Assembly (NCBI GenBank): GCA_021846395.1
Contig: JAJZXB010000015.1
Coordinates: forward strand, 1-34,052
Direction of reading: 5' to 3'
DNA from: Thermoplasmata archaeon
Lineage (GTDB): Archaea > Thermoplasmatota > Thermoplasmata > Thermoplasmatales > Thermoplasmataceae
Length of the DNA: 34,052 nucleotides
Position 1 is the first letter of the stretch. Each line of letters opens with the position of its first letter. The position numbers were made by a program, and so were the translations under genes. The notes under the pieces are model-generated. The model was not told the DNA's origin and did no database searches. It worked only from the letters and a program-made list of their open reading frames with translations. Of this stretch, positions 27,177 through 34,052 are shown in pieces.

Positions 27177-27716
27177 ACAGTTTAAATTAGTATCATTACT
27201 TAATATTGCATAATAATGTAGAAAATTAATTATATACACTTATGTTGATATTTTGATATATATGGGTTTCTATAAATATAAAGGACCAGGATTCAGGTTT
27301 TAAAATAGAAAAATTATATGTGAATGCTATTGTTTATAATGTGGGTTTTTATTGCACAGGCTTTATGAGGTACCCATTTATCTGGTAAATGAAAAGACAA
27401 TGGATAAATATCCACCACCTTCAAAATCCTTAAACAGAAACTGCGTAAAAGAGTGGTTAGGCGAATACAGGTATATGGATGAACTACATGATTGGAATCA
27501 ATTATGTGACGTTAAATAAAAATAAACAAACATTAAATAAACCAGTGGAAAATTGCCATAATAACCCGTACATTAATCCAGGGATTTTAGCAATGCCTCC
27601 CATTTCCAAATATTTTACGCATAGAATATCTATGGATAATAGAACCCTATTATGGTATGCATGAGGATTTAATTTAAAGCAGTATGGTATGGAAATATTT
27701 AGACAGTAATATTTTA
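27177..27716. other. Intergenic region with an unrecognised coding scrap
   Basis: The plus strand keeps a frame open from 27340 to TAA 27517-27519 with protein-like content (HRLYEVPIYLVNEKTMDKYP, then LNRNCVKEWLGEYRYMDEL, then HDWNQLCDVK). Another frame just before it (about 27293-27340) continues the same style (KIEKLYVNAIVYNVGFYC), so this looks like the frameshifted end of a lost gene. No start codon or family is recognisable. The remainder, 27520-27716, shows nothing. Confidence 0.4.
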
Positions 27717-28211
27717 TTAAAATTGCATTTTTTCTTTTCTGAAAAATTCCACGTTTTTAATATACCCTATATTGTATTCATTGCATATATACGGTATTTT
27801 TATTTTATTTCCATCCAGTTTTTCCTCAGTTATTACCACAATGTTTTTCCTGCCATTTATGGTCATCGAAAAATCAGATTGTTCAATGGCAAGTGCAACT
27901 ATCCACGGGTCCGCATCACAATTCCCATAATCCTTCACAAATGACGGATATTTCATTAATATATTTTTCACTATTTCTGTCTGTTTTACAGTAATTTTTT
28001 TAAACATATTCTCATTTTTCTTGCACCATGAATAAAGTGCATCATCATGCTTTGATATTTCATCTTTAACCTCAGCAGGAGCCATTATATAGTGCTGTTT
28101 GGATAGATTCCCCAGTGTTTTCCAGACAGTGGGAAAAATATCTATGGGATTGTGTTTGCTCAGATCAATCAATGATGAGGCATCTATTATATAATAATTG
28201 TTTGAAATCAT
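27717..28211 (-). CDS. DUF4411 PIN-like nuclease (toxin candidate)
   Basis: A 164-residue protein matching DUF4411, a PIN-domain-like family. It begins YYIIDASSLIDLSKHNPIDI with the first acidic residue Asp10, has PAEVKDEISKHDD in the middle, and GNCDADPWIVALAI with the second acidic cluster. PIN-type nucleases cut RNA and are common toxins. Its ATG overlaps the stop of the preceding XRE/ImmA gene by 4 bases (28208-28211), so the two are translationally coupled. DUF4411 genes next to XRE/ImmA genes are a recurrent bacterial and archaeal pair regarded as a toxin-antitoxin-like or stress module. The toxin role is inferred. Confidence 0.82.
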   Translation of the reverse strand: MISNNYYIIDASSLIDLSKHNPIDIFPTVWKTLGNLSKQHYIMAPAEVKDEISKHDDALYSWCKKNENMFKKITVKQTEIVKNILMKYPSFVKDYGNCDADPWIVALAIEQSDFSMTINGRKNIVVITEEKLDGNKIKIPYICNEYNIGYIKNVEFFRKEKMQF

Positions 28212-29350
28212 TTCATCACTCTTTCTATGACCTTATCGTAATTTTTTGATTTGATGGACAATAAATCAAGAACATCATTGTATGTTATGAAATCCTCCTG
28301 ATAATTGCTTTCAACAATTGATATAAATTTATATCCCATTTGAGATACGCATGTTCTCTCCTGTGGAATTACGGAATATTTATCTTTATCCTTTTTGTTT
28401 AATTTCTTTTCATTTTTGTGTGAATATTTCAGCGAATCAAATTCATCTTTTGTTATATAATTCAGATTTAGCATTTTAACCAGAAGGAACAATCTGCTTA
28501 TACTGTATTTATTTGACAGTCTAACTAATGTTTTATCCATTGTAATATTATCAACGTTTTTGAACAAGTCATCAGCCAGAGATTCAGGGAGTAAAAATGA
28601 TGATGCGAATCTGTTACACCATCTTTCTATATCATTTTGATTGGAATCATTTTCTTCAGGCAAATCAATTCCACCTTCCCCTAAGATAATATGACCGAAT
28701 TCGTGCATTATTGTGAATATTCTTGCCTCTATTTTATCTGCTGAATTTATGACCATAATATTTGGCTTTTCGTCGTTAAGAGTAAATCCTCTTGCATCCC
28801 CTATGGGAATTGAAAACTGAAATGTAAAAACATCAAATGTTTCTATACTGTGCCTTAAATATTTATATACATCATAAGAATTTTTAAAATTAATCTGTTT
28901 ATTTTCATCAAATTCAAACAATTGACGGTATTCATTTGCTATATTCTCTGGATTATCATTGATATTTGCCCTTCTTATTTTCTCCCTGTTTTTATAATTT
29001 ATATTTTTTTGAAGATCTTTTAAAATATTCTGTATATTTCTTGCTTTATTTATTATTGATATTGTTTTTTTATCAAATATGTTATTCTTTTCCGGAATTG
29101 ATCTGAAATCCCTTGGCATATTATATTCTTTTTTGGGCTTTGATAAGAAGAATAATGCAACCGGTTTTTTATAAATACTTGATAATTTTTTCAACTGACT
29201 TAATGTTAATTTTTCAGTTCCATTTTCAACATCATTTATAAAATCTATGGAAGTCTTCAATTTATTTGCAATTTCCTCAACACTATAACCAGAGGTTTTT
29301 CTTATCCATATAAGGACATTTTTGTTAACATCAATGGTGTCGGCTTTCAT
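28208..29350 (-). CDS. XRE helix-turn-helix / ImmA-IrrE zinc metallopeptidase (antitoxin candidate)
   Basis: A 380-residue two-domain protein. Residues 10-70 form an XRE HTH (KTSGYSVEEIANKLKTSIDF, NGTEKLTLSQLKKLS). From about 165 an ImmA/IrrE peptidase domain follows, with the zinc motif HEFGH (216-220) and the third-ligand helix WCNRFASSFLLPES (244-257). Proteins of this COG2856 type bind DNA and degrade repressors or partner proteins. It is the first gene of the pair with the DUF4411 gene. The pair reads on the minus strand, and its promoter must lie in the 29351-29691 gap, facing away from the HTH_10 gene. Autoregulation by the HTH domain is likely but not shown by the sequence. Confidence 0.87.
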   Translation of the reverse strand: MKADTIDVNKNVLIWIRKTSGYSVEEIANKLKTSIDFINDVENGTEKLTLSQLKKLSSIYKKPVALFFLSKPKKEYNMPRDFRSIPEKNNIFDKKTISIINKARNIQNILKDLQKNINYKNREKIRRANINDNPENIANEYRQLFEFDENKQINFKNSYDVYKYLRHSIETFDVFTFQFSIPIGDARGFTLNDEKPNIMVINSADKIEARIFTIMHEFGHIILGEGGIDLPEENDSNQNDIERWCNRFASSFLLPESLADDLFKNVDNITMDKTLVRLSNKYSISRLFLLVKMLNLNYITKDEFDSLKYSHKNEKKLNKKDKDKYSVIPQERTCVSQMGYKFISIVESNYQEDFITYNDVLDLLSIKSKNYDKVIERVMK

Positions 29351-29542
29351 TATAATTCCCCATATACAAAATTGATTTCTGAAAATAGTTCAATATTCTT
29401 TAAATTGTTTATGTACATTGAAATGAATATATTTTAGAATTTATTAAATTTTTCTTTATTTGCATGTTAATTCACGAAATTTTTTCATAATGGACTATGA
29501 GTATTTAAATATGATAATGGCAGCTCAACTCTTATCATCCAT

Positions 29543-29569
29543 ATGCGGTTTAAAATTATTATACCGCAT
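29543..29569. repeat. Inverted repeat, 7-bp arms (possible operator)
   Basis: ATGCGGT (29543-29549) and ACCGCAT (29563-29569) form perfect 7-base arms around a 13-base AT-only spacer. The GC-rich arms stand out in this AT-rich gap between two regulator genes. The centre-to-centre distance of 20 bases (two helical turns) suits a dimeric HTH regulator. It lies about 110 bases before the HTH_10 TATA box and about 200 bases from the XRE gene start. Confidence 0.4.
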
Positions 29570-29665
29570 CTATACTGGAAATCATTGGCATTCACTAAGA
29601 TGAAATGATTTATTTTTGGTTATTATCAATTATTTGAGAAATATAGTTTAAATCGGAAAGGAAAG

Positions 29666-29674
29666 ATATATATA
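29666..29674 (+). promoter_or_regulatory. TATA box of the HTH_10 regulator gene
   Basis: ATATATATA with a purine-rich BRE-like stretch (GGAAAGGAAAG) before it, centred 28 bases ahead of the ATG at 29698. No ribosome site lies between, so the mRNA should be leaderless. Confidence 0.55.
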
Positions 29675-29697
29675 CACATGTGGGTTAATAATTGATT

Positions 29698-30402
29698 ATG
29701 AATGAAGACATTTTCACCTTGCTTTCTTTTAATGCCAAACACCATTGCTGGAGCAGAGAAACAAGAGAATATGATGCTTCCCACCTTAAAATTCACCTTC
29801 TAACTTCCTATCCAGTAATAGGAAAAACAGATCTGTATACAGTTGCATCAATATACGGGATGAAATCAGATGTGAAAACCTTTCTTACCAAATTAAAAAA
29901 TTCAGTTAACGTAAAAAAAATTATTTCAACATCACAATATTATGATAATTTTAATAAGAATACTGTGGATACATTGCTGGAATTCATAGTAAGTTACAGT
30001 GATACCATAACCACAACTGTATCCAACTTCAATCCCCTGTCCTTCAATGTTAATATATTTAATGGAATTGAGCAGTGGAATGTCTATTTTGTAAACCCGA
30101 AAAGATATCAAATTGGCCATCTTTTAAAAAGCCTGGATTCAAATTTTGATATAAACAATAGCAGTGTTAAGAAAGTATCAAATGTGGATTTATACAGGGC
30201 ACCAGACAAATTTTATTTAAATATGGGCGAGGTTAAATTTATAGAATTTTTAATGGAAAGCGGATTTTTTAAATCCCCCAGATCGGCAAATCTTGAACAG
30301 ATTAGCAAAACACTTGGCATTTCTCCATCTACACTGAGTAGAAAGGTGAGGGATGTTGAGTCGAGAATTTTTAACAGACTTCTGGAATATGAAAATATGT
30401 AG
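29698..30402 (+). CDS. Bacterio-opsin activator-type HTH_10 transcriptional regulator
   Basis: About 234 residues. The C-terminus (about 180-234) is an HTH_10 DNA-binding domain, seen as KFIEFLMESGFFKSPRS, LEQISKTLGISPSTLSRKV and VESRIFNRLLEY. The N-terminal part (HHCWSRETREYDASHLKIHL) resembles the sensor half of small archaeal bat-like regulators and has HxC-type residues near position 17-18, but the ligand is unknown. ATG 29698 is preferred over TTG 29692 because of the leaderless promoter. It lies 50 bases before an APC permease gene on the same strand, so it may control the permease and the PLP enzyme after it. Confidence 0.82.
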   Translation: MNEDIFTLLSFNAKHHCWSRETREYDASHLKIHLLTSYPVIGKTDLYTVASIYGMKSDVKTFLTKLKNSVNVKKIISTSQYYDNFNKNTVDTLLEFIVSYSDTITTTVSNFNPLSFNVNIFNGIEQWNVYFVNPKRYQIGHLLKSLDSNFDINNSSVKKVSNVDLYRAPDKFYLNMGEVKFIEFLMESGFFKSPRSANLEQISKTLGISPSTLSRKVRDVESRIFNRLLEYENM

Positions 30403-30452
30403 TGCAACATATTGCAGAAATATTTAATTGATAATTGTAAGTACAATCATAC

Positions 30453-31853
30453 ATGGAAATCAGTGAAAAAGAAATGGTTGAATTAAAAAGAGGTACAATA
30501 CCGTTAAGTAAACTGGCAGTTCAGGGATTGGCTGTTATTGGCCCATCCATTACAGCGGCCATATTGATCACGGGAATAGCCGGAGTTGCACTATCAGCTA
30601 CACCTTTGGTTTTTATAATAGCAACAGTGGCAATTTTAATAAATGCCAACACTGCAATACAGTACTCCAAAAAAATAGCAAGTTCTGGTGGCTTTTTTAC
30701 ATATGCATCCCATGGCATAGGTCCAAGAACAGGAATAATGGCCGGTTTTTATCAGTTATTTTACAATATTAATAACGTTGCCTTTCTTGCACTATGGAAT
30801 GGATATTTTTTGGTCAGCATTTATTCATTTTTTACAGGAAATGGAGTCAGTTCATATACTATGTTACTAGTCGGCTTTATAACAGTGGCATTCTATTTTC
30901 TTATACAGTATTTTGGAATAAAGAAGGCAATTAACTTTAACTTTGTTACAGGGTTAATAGAAGCTGCATTTCTGGTTATTATATCCATAATTATAATTTT
31001 ACTGTCCCCCTCTTCAAATACAGCATACGTATTTACTCCTGGTTCTGCTGGAATAGGTGGAGTTGGATTGGGCATGATTCTAGCATTACTGTCATTCGGT
31101 GGATATACCACAGTGGTATCATTATCAGAAGAGGCAAAAGAGCCTAAGAAAAATGTTGGAAAGGCAATAATATTTACAATAATCCTTGCTGGATTTATAT
31201 TTGTACTTACATCATATGCTCTTACAATAGGCTGGGGATACAATAATATGGCTAATTTTGCCCTTTTGCCACTTCCCGGATTCACAGTTGTTAAGGCAAA
31301 GATTGGAATTATACCAACAATAATACTAGGCATTATTGTATTGAGCTCAAATCTTAATGCAGTAAATGGTCAGATGGTGAACCTTTCAAGAGTTGCATAT
31401 AGGATGTCAAGGGACGGCATCCTGCCAAAAAGTTTGGGAAAGGCACACCCAAGATATCAGACACCGTATATTTCCCTAATTGCCCTTACATTAATCAGCA
31501 CGGTTATTATGGTAATTGTATTCCTGCTGGTAACTCCAGCAATCGAGGCGGTTTTTCTGCTGGCTACAATGGCAACCGTTGGTACAATAATGGTTCACAG
31601 CATTACAAATATATCTCTCATACCCTATTCACTGAAAAATAAAGATTTTAAGGTTTTTATAACAGGTTTGCTCCCAGTACTGGGAACAATACTGATTTTA
31701 TATGCTTTATACGCTTCTATATGGCCACCTATATATCCATATTTTATTGCACCGGTGTTGCTAATTGTCTGGACAGTTATATGCATATTATATATAGTGC
31801 TGGTTATTAATAAGAAAACAAACATTGAAGAAATTGGGAAATTTACGCTTTAG
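30453..31853 (+). CDS. APC-superfamily amino acid permease
   Basis: A 466-residue membrane protein with twelve hydrophobic segments. The APC hallmark ITAAILITGIAGVAL in helix 1 and GGFFTYASHGIGPRTG in helix 2-3 are present, as are SFGGYTTVVSLSEEAKEPKK (helix 6) and RVAYRMSRDGILPKSLGKAHP (helix 8 loop). It takes up an amino acid or amine by proton or sodium symport. The substrate is not decided by the sequence. The SHMT-like enzyme overlaps or abuts its 3' end (9 bases from stop to the ATG), so the imported compound is probably the substrate of that enzyme. Confidence 0.92.
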   Translation: MEISEKEMVELKRGTIPLSKLAVQGLAVIGPSITAAILITGIAGVALSATPLVFIIATVAILINANTAIQYSKKIASSGGFFTYASHGIGPRTGIMAGFYQLFYNINNVAFLALWNGYFLVSIYSFFTGNGVSSYTMLLVGFITVAFYFLIQYFGIKKAINFNFVTGLIEAAFLVIISIIIILLSPSSNTAYVFTPGSAGIGGVGLGMILALLSFGGYTTVVSLSEEAKEPKKNVGKAIIFTIILAGFIFVLTSYALTIGWGYNNMANFALLPLPGFTVVKAKIGIIPTIILGIIVLSSNLNAVNGQMVNLSRVAYRMSRDGILPKSLGKAHPRYQTPYISLIALTLISTVIMVIVFLLVTPAIEAVFLLATMATVGTIMVHSITNISLIPYSLKNKDFKVFITGLLPVLGTILILYALYASIWPPIYPYFIAPVLLIVWTVICILYIVLVINKKTNIEEIGKFTL

Positions 31854-31862
31854 GTGATACAG

Positions 31863-33086
31863 ATGGAACTTGAAAACAATACAGAACACATACTAAACGA
31901 GTTGAATAACGCAGTTTTAAACCATAATAAACTCAGATCAGATAGCCTAAATCTCATAGCCTCGGAATCAATTTTATGGGACTCCACCAGCTTAGCAGAT
32001 TACGTAGATCTTACAAGGAGGGCTATTCTTGGAATACCGAATGAGCGTTACAGCGAGGGCGGAAAGTATATTGATATAATAGAAAACATTACAGAAAAAC
32101 TGCTAAAGGAGTCATTTAAAGCTTCCTTTGCTGAATGGAGGCCTATTTCTGGCTCAATAGCCGACGGAGTATTAATTCACGCATTGACCTCAGTTTCAGA
32201 CCCAGTTTTGGCAACCCCAACCCCACTGGGGCATCCTACCTGGCATGAAAATGGATATGCGGGCTTTAGAGGGTTAAAATTGTATGATACACCATATGAC
32301 TGGAATAATCTGGAACCAGATTACAAGAAACTTGAAGAATTTACCTCTGATAATAATATGAAATTAATAATAGAAGGATCATCTCTAATACTTTTCCCCC
32401 CGGACTTTAAAAAATTAAAAGAAGCATCCAACGGCATTCCAATATGGTATGACGGAGCTCACATTCTTGGCCTGATTATTGGGAATAAGTTTCCAAACCC
32501 GTTAAATTATGGAATTAATGCACTGAGTGGATCCACTCAAAAAACCATGGCAGGACCACTTGGTGGAGTTATATTGACAAATAATGAAAATATGTATAAA
32601 ACTATTGTTAAGGCAACATCCAATGATATGGCAACACCAGATTACAGCAGATATGTTATGCTAAGCAAGGTTCTATTAAACTGGAAAAGTTCGGGAAATT
32701 CACTTGCTAAAAATATTACAGAAAATGCCAAAACTCTAGCGGAAGAATTGGTGAACTGCGGAATGAGAGTTATTCTTGAGGAAAGGGGATATACATCCAC
32801 GCATCAGATTGGACTGGTGGCTCCAGGTGATATGTCATCCGAAATGGCTGCCAAACGCCTATCAATGAAAAATATTATTACAACGCCCTTTCCATTGCCA
32901 AAAGAGGCTAAATACAGCAATGTATTGCGTCTGGGAGTTACTGAATTGACACAAATGGGTGCTACAGAAGAGGATATGAAAATTGTTGCTAGAATAATTA
33001 ACGGTGCATTTACAAATGATAAAGACTCCATTGATAGCATTAAAAAATTACTGGGCACTTTGAAAGCGGAAAGGGTGAAATTATGA
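31863..33086 (+). CDS. Divergent serine hydroxymethyltransferase-like PLP enzyme
   Basis: A 407-residue fold-type I PLP enzyme of the SHMT family. SHMT-type marks are LNLIASES (29-36), NERYSEGGKYIDIIE (60-74), the cofactor motif WYDGAH (Asp197, His200) and the Schiff-base lysine in SGSTQKTMAGPLGGVI (Lys227). Canonical SHMT has THKTLRGPRGG at this point, and the folate-binding region and tyrosines differ, so this is not the housekeeping glycine-serine enzyme. A threonine/allo-threonine aldolase or other amino acid cleavage role is more likely. The start at 31863 has GGTGAT just upstream, within the GTG codon at 31854 that follows the permease stop. The coupling with the permease suggests uptake and breakdown of one amino acid. 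Confidence 0.85.
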   Translation: MELENNTEHILNELNNAVLNHNKLRSDSLNLIASESILWDSTSLADYVDLTRRAILGIPNERYSEGGKYIDIIENITEKLLKESFKASFAEWRPISGSIADGVLIHALTSVSDPVLATPTPLGHPTWHENGYAGFRGLKLYDTPYDWNNLEPDYKKLEEFTSDNNMKLIIEGSSLILFPPDFKKLKEASNGIPIWYDGAHILGLIIGNKFPNPLNYGINALSGSTQKTMAGPLGGVILTNNENMYKTIVKATSNDMATPDYSRYVMLSKVLLNWKSSGNSLAKNITENAKTLAEELVNCGMRVILEERGYTSTHQIGLVAPGDMSSEMAAKRLSMKNIITTPFPLPKEAKYSNVLRLGVTELTQMGATEEDMKIVARIINGAFTNDKDSIDSIKKLLGTLKAERVKL

Positions 33087-33162
33087 TGGAATATCTATAT
33101 TAATAGCTGATGGACTCCCAATTTATAAATATTTGACGAATTACTATAATTTTTATTTTTAA

Positions 33163-33295
33163 CCTATAATCAGATATGGATTTTTTAGTGGAAAAGAAAT
33201 AGATGTCTTAAAAGAATGGGGAAAGAGCATTAATACAGGCACTTGAATCTATATTAAGTTTAACAGAGCCTCATCATAGTCCAATGCATCAATAA
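33163..33295 (+). pseudogene. Short frameshifted coding scrap
   Basis: Two joined frames give protein-like text: IRYGFFSGKEIDVLKEWGKS (33169 to about 33230), then after a shift ALIQALESILSLTEPHHSPM (33227 to stop 33293-33295). No start or family could be recognised. It may be the end of a lost gene or chance. Confidence 0.3.
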
Positions 33296-33308
33296 TATTT
33301 TAAAAAAA

Positions 33309-33722
33309 TTATTTTATCAATTTATTTTTTATCTCATCTAATTCTACACCATTGAATTTTATTATTTTTTTAACCCACCATTCACCAATGAAATTTAGGT
33401 TGTCTCTTTCCCTTCTGGGAATCACGTGAACATGATAATGAAAAACACTTTGATTTGCTATTTTTGTATTGGAATTTATTAGGTTCACTCCATTTATTTC
33501 CATTTTTTCTTTAAGAATATGTGTAATTTTTTTAACAGTTTTAAAGACCTCCTGCAATGTTTCCTCATCAATATCATAAATATTTTCATAATGCGTTTTT
33601 GGAATTACCAATATATGACCTTTAGAAATAGGAAAAATGTCCAGAAATGCCAAGGTTTTTTTATTTTCATATATTTTATATGATTTTTCTTTTCCATTTA
33701 CGATGTCACAGAAAATACACAT
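33309..33722 (-). CDS. HIT family protein (histidine triad nucleotide hydrolase/transferase)
   Basis: A 137-residue protein with the histidine triad HYHVHVIPR (His95, 97, 99). The N-terminal CIFC (Cys2, Cys5), with His44, gives a likely structural zinc site. SKGHILVIPKTHYENIYDI is typical of the family, which hydrolyses AMP or ADP conjugates of nucleotides. The start ATG at 33722 is preferred over TTG 33731. A TTTATATA-type box about 25 bases upstream on the minus strand indicates a leaderless transcript. It is monocistronic and has no functional link to its neighbours. Confidence 0.93.
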   Translation of the reverse strand: MCIFCDIVNGKEKSYKIYENKKTLAFLDIFPISKGHILVIPKTHYENIYDIDEETLQEVFKTVKKITHILKEKMEINGVNLINSNTKIANQSVFHYHVHVIPRRERDNLNFIGEWWVKKIIKFNGVELDEIKNKLIK

Positions 33723-33868
33723 AAAATTCAATTATGTTATTCTATATAAATTATTTTCATCATAGATATAATACTTAACGACAAAATATTTATTTGATTT
33801 AGTATTAACATCTTTACCCAATTCCACATAAAAATATATTAAAATAAATAAATATAGGAAAGGAAAGT

Positions 33869-33878
33869 CTTAAAAATA
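33869..33878 (+). promoter_or_regulatory. Putative TATA box for the tandem tRNA genes
   Basis: CTTAAAAATA lies 25-34 bases before the first base of tRNA-Asn. An alternative AT-rich box at 33846-33856 would give a leader of about 20 bases. Confidence 0.35.
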
Positions 33879-33902
33879 AAGAAGCAATATCCTGACTGAA
33901 AT

Positions 33903-33975
33903 GCCGCCATAGCTCAGTTGGTAGAGCACTCGGCTGTTAACCGAGCGGTCGTCGGTTCAAGCCCGACTGACGGCG
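33903..33975 (+). tRNA. tRNA-Asn (anticodon GTT)
   Basis: A complete 73-base cloverleaf: acceptor GCCGCCA with TGACGGC, D arm GCTC/GAGC, anticodon arm CTCGG-CTGTTAA-CCGAG (GTT at 33936-33938), T arm GTCGG-TTCAAGC-CCGAC, and discriminator G at 33975. No intron and no encoded CCA. Within the acceptor stem position 5 (C) faces position 68 (A), a mismatch in an otherwise paired stem. Confidence 0.96.
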
Positions 33976-33978
33976 TCT

Positions 33979-34052
33979 GGGGTTGTAGCTCAGCTAGGTA
34001 GAGCGCCTGGCTCATAACCAGGTGGTCGTCGGTTCAAACCCGGCCAGCCCCA
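33979..34052 (+). tRNA. tRNA-CAT (elongator Met or Ile2)
   Basis: A complete 74-base cloverleaf ending at the last base of the window: acceptor GGGGTTG with CAGCCCC, D arm GCTC/GAGC, anticodon arm CCTGG-CTCATAA-CCAGG (CAT), T arm GTCGG-TTCAAAC-CCGGC, discriminator A. The anticodon stem lacks the three G-C pairs of the initiator, so it is an elongator Met or the tRNA-Ile2 whose CAT is modified to read AUA; sequence alone does not settle this. Only three bases separate it from tRNA-Asn, so the two are probably made from one precursor. Confidence 0.93.

Larger units (their letters stand above)
29351..29697. other. Divergent intergenic region with promoters and a palindrome
   Basis: Holds the start of the toxin-antitoxin-like pair on the left and the HTH_10 gene on the right. 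No coding frame is seen. A palindrome at 29543-29569 and a TATA box at 29666-29674 are listed separately. Confidence 0.6.

Noticed and set aside
27479-27664. 61-codon frame on the plus strand
   Set aside because: Overlaps the more protein-like frame 27340-27519 in another register and has no family resemblance or promoter.
30893-31333. 146-codon minus-strand frame opposite the amino acid permease
   Set aside because: Mirror of the hydrophobic permease gene (Ile/Pro/Asn-rich antisense composition); the same applies to the minus-strand frame at 9844-10209 opposite the MFS gene.
1-34052. CRISPR array, rRNA genes, complete insertion sequence or prophage
   Set aside because: No regularly spaced repeats, rRNA-like sequence, paired terminal repeats around a full transposase, or phage structural genes were seen.

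Overview
The window looks like a piece of a low-GC, acidophilic euryarchaeal chromosome, most probably from the order Thermoplasmatales (Ferroplasma, Picrophilus or Acidiplasma-like). The reasons are an Fe-S XPD/Rad3 helicase, a TrmB regulator, a bacterio-opsin-activator-type HTH regulator, a LacS-like GH1 glycosidase, a solute-binding protein with a C-terminal membrane anchor, two tRNA genes (the Asn gene ends without a CCA), AT-rich TATA boxes 25-35 bases before many start codons (leaderless mRNAs), and Shine-Dalgarno sites mainly inside operons. The genus is an inference.

Layout. 1-715: decayed AAA ATPase. 786-2636: XPD helicase. 2883-3614: beta-class DNA methyltransferase that has lost its N-terminal part. 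3766-4944: YeeE/TsuA-type sulfur-compound transporter. 4983-5195: unidentified coding remnant (minus). 5537-7495: M13 peptidase. 7632-7895: transposase C-terminal scrap (minus). 8052-9330: second ATPase of the same family as the first, split by one frameshift. 9716-11101: MFS transporter. 11145-12153: acyl-CoA dehydrogenase pseudogene. 12147-14865 (minus): three-gene operon of a MaoC-type hydratase, a CitE-type lyase and a family I CoA-transferase. 15086-15226: tail of a dead MFS gene. 15343-16329 (minus): HSL-family esterase. 17071-22657: five-gene Opp/Dpp-type ABC transporter operon. 22787-23791: TrmB regulator. 23846-25291: GH1 beta-glycosidase. 25569-27176: YtcJ-like amidohydrolase. 27717-29350 (minus): DUF4411 PIN-like protein plus XRE/ImmA metallopeptidase (toxin-antitoxin-like). 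29698-33086: HTH_10 regulator, APC permease and divergent SHMT-like PLP enzyme. 33309-33722 (minus): HIT protein. 33903-34052: tandem tRNA-Asn and tRNA-CAT.

How genes work together. (1) Hydratase, lyase and CoA-transferase are the three activities used to degrade itaconate, mesaconate or citramalate to acetyl-CoA and pyruvate (or related C5/C4 units). This is the same enzyme set as the bacterial rip/ict-ich-ccl clusters, and it is the most interesting system here. (2) The ABC transporter, TrmB regulator and GH1 enzyme form a plausible beta-linked oligosaccharide uptake and hydrolysis unit. (3) The permease, SHMT-like enzyme and HTH_10 regulator form a plausible amino-acid uptake and cleavage unit.

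The first 15 kb is rich in decayed genes (at least seven remnants), which marks an accessory region shaped by insertion and deletion. No CRISPR array, rRNA or complete insertion sequence was seen.
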